NCBI GenBank assembly: GCA_030770535.1
Contig: JASVEC010000026.1
Span: 62,001 to 126,000 of the forward strand
Direction of reading: 5' to 3'
Source of the DNA: Batkoa obscura
Lineage: Eukaryota; Entomophthoromycota; Entomophthoromycetes; Entomophthorales; Batkoaceae
Length of the DNA: 64,000 nt
Every line of letters begins with the position of its first letter. Position 1 is the first letter of the stretch. Position numbers and translations under genes: made by a program. Below, one piece after another: positions 63,817 through 64,000 of the stretch. The notes beneath the pieces were generated by a model. It was not told where the DNA came from and did no database searches. It saw only the letters and a list, made by a program, of their open reading frames with translations.

Positions 63817-64000
63817 TGTGAAATATCGGTTCATTAGCTCTAGGATTGATTATAATATGATAATCAATTCAGAGTTCCTTATATATATTTGCTGTGAGAA
63901 TTGCTACCACCTGGTTACGAAGAACTTATTGTCCACGTTTTAATGTCCATACTTGGCAACTATAATAAGGAATAGCTGTTATAATGTTCTTTATATATAG
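63817..64000 (-). repeat. LTR of the TGTGAAA family, cut by window end
   Basis: TGTGAAATATCGGTTCATTA and later TTTGCTGTGAGAATTGCTACC match the first part of the LTR at 2604-3153. The rest lies outside the window, so solo or complete status is unknown. Confidence 0.8.

Overview
The window is very AT-rich eukaryotic DNA with many short introns (mostly 45-120 nt, GTAAGT-like donors, TAG acceptors) and tightly packed genes of fungal type. BUB2, VAC14, QRI7, RKI1, cytosolic aspartate aminotransferase, cysteinyl-tRNA synthetase, a PPP4R1-like HEAT protein, tripeptidyl peptidase II and a DcpS-type scavenger decapping enzyme can be recognised from motifs. The base composition, the intron style, a Ty3 retroelement and a group of seven-transmembrane receptors suggest an early-diverging filamentous fungus, perhaps Zoopagomycota/Entomophthoromycotina. 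That placement is inference. All genes read with the standard code.

Layout. 1-4.9 kb: a partial membrane-protein gene, a decayed DNA transposon carrying a solo LTR, one membrane-protein exon and a small secreted-protein gene. 6.0-19.2 kb: a compact housekeeping block with an acidic repeat protein, a fold-type-II PLP enzyme, QRI7, BUB2, VAC14 and RKI1. 19.2-30.6 kb: an accessory block of solo LTRs, MITEs, a broken DNA transposon and two tandem five-exon 7TM receptor genes. 30.6-39.9 kb: a second housekeeping block with aspartate aminotransferase, CysRS and the PPP4R1-like gene. 40.4-55.3 kb: an accessory block with a pseudogene of the same receptor family, a 5'-truncated pseudogene of a second receptor family, a three-layer transposon nest (DNA transposon, solo LTR inside it, whole Ty3 element inside the LTR) and an intact single-exon receptor. 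56.7-62.6 kb: TPP2 and DcpS, convergent. 62.6-64 kb: repeats.

The most interesting material is in the accessory blocks. There is a roughly 2.5 kb DNA transposon with 26-bp inverted ends whose transposase I cannot place, and nine copies of a roughly 105-bp MITE whose ends resemble it. The receptor family has a conserved cytoplasmic-tail exon that simple ORF reading misses, and clear signs of gene conversion between its two tandem copies. The CysRS gene has an upstream spliced exon that adds a mitochondrial-type presequence in frame. Exon models come from reading splice signals and reading frames by eye; no alignment or search was run.
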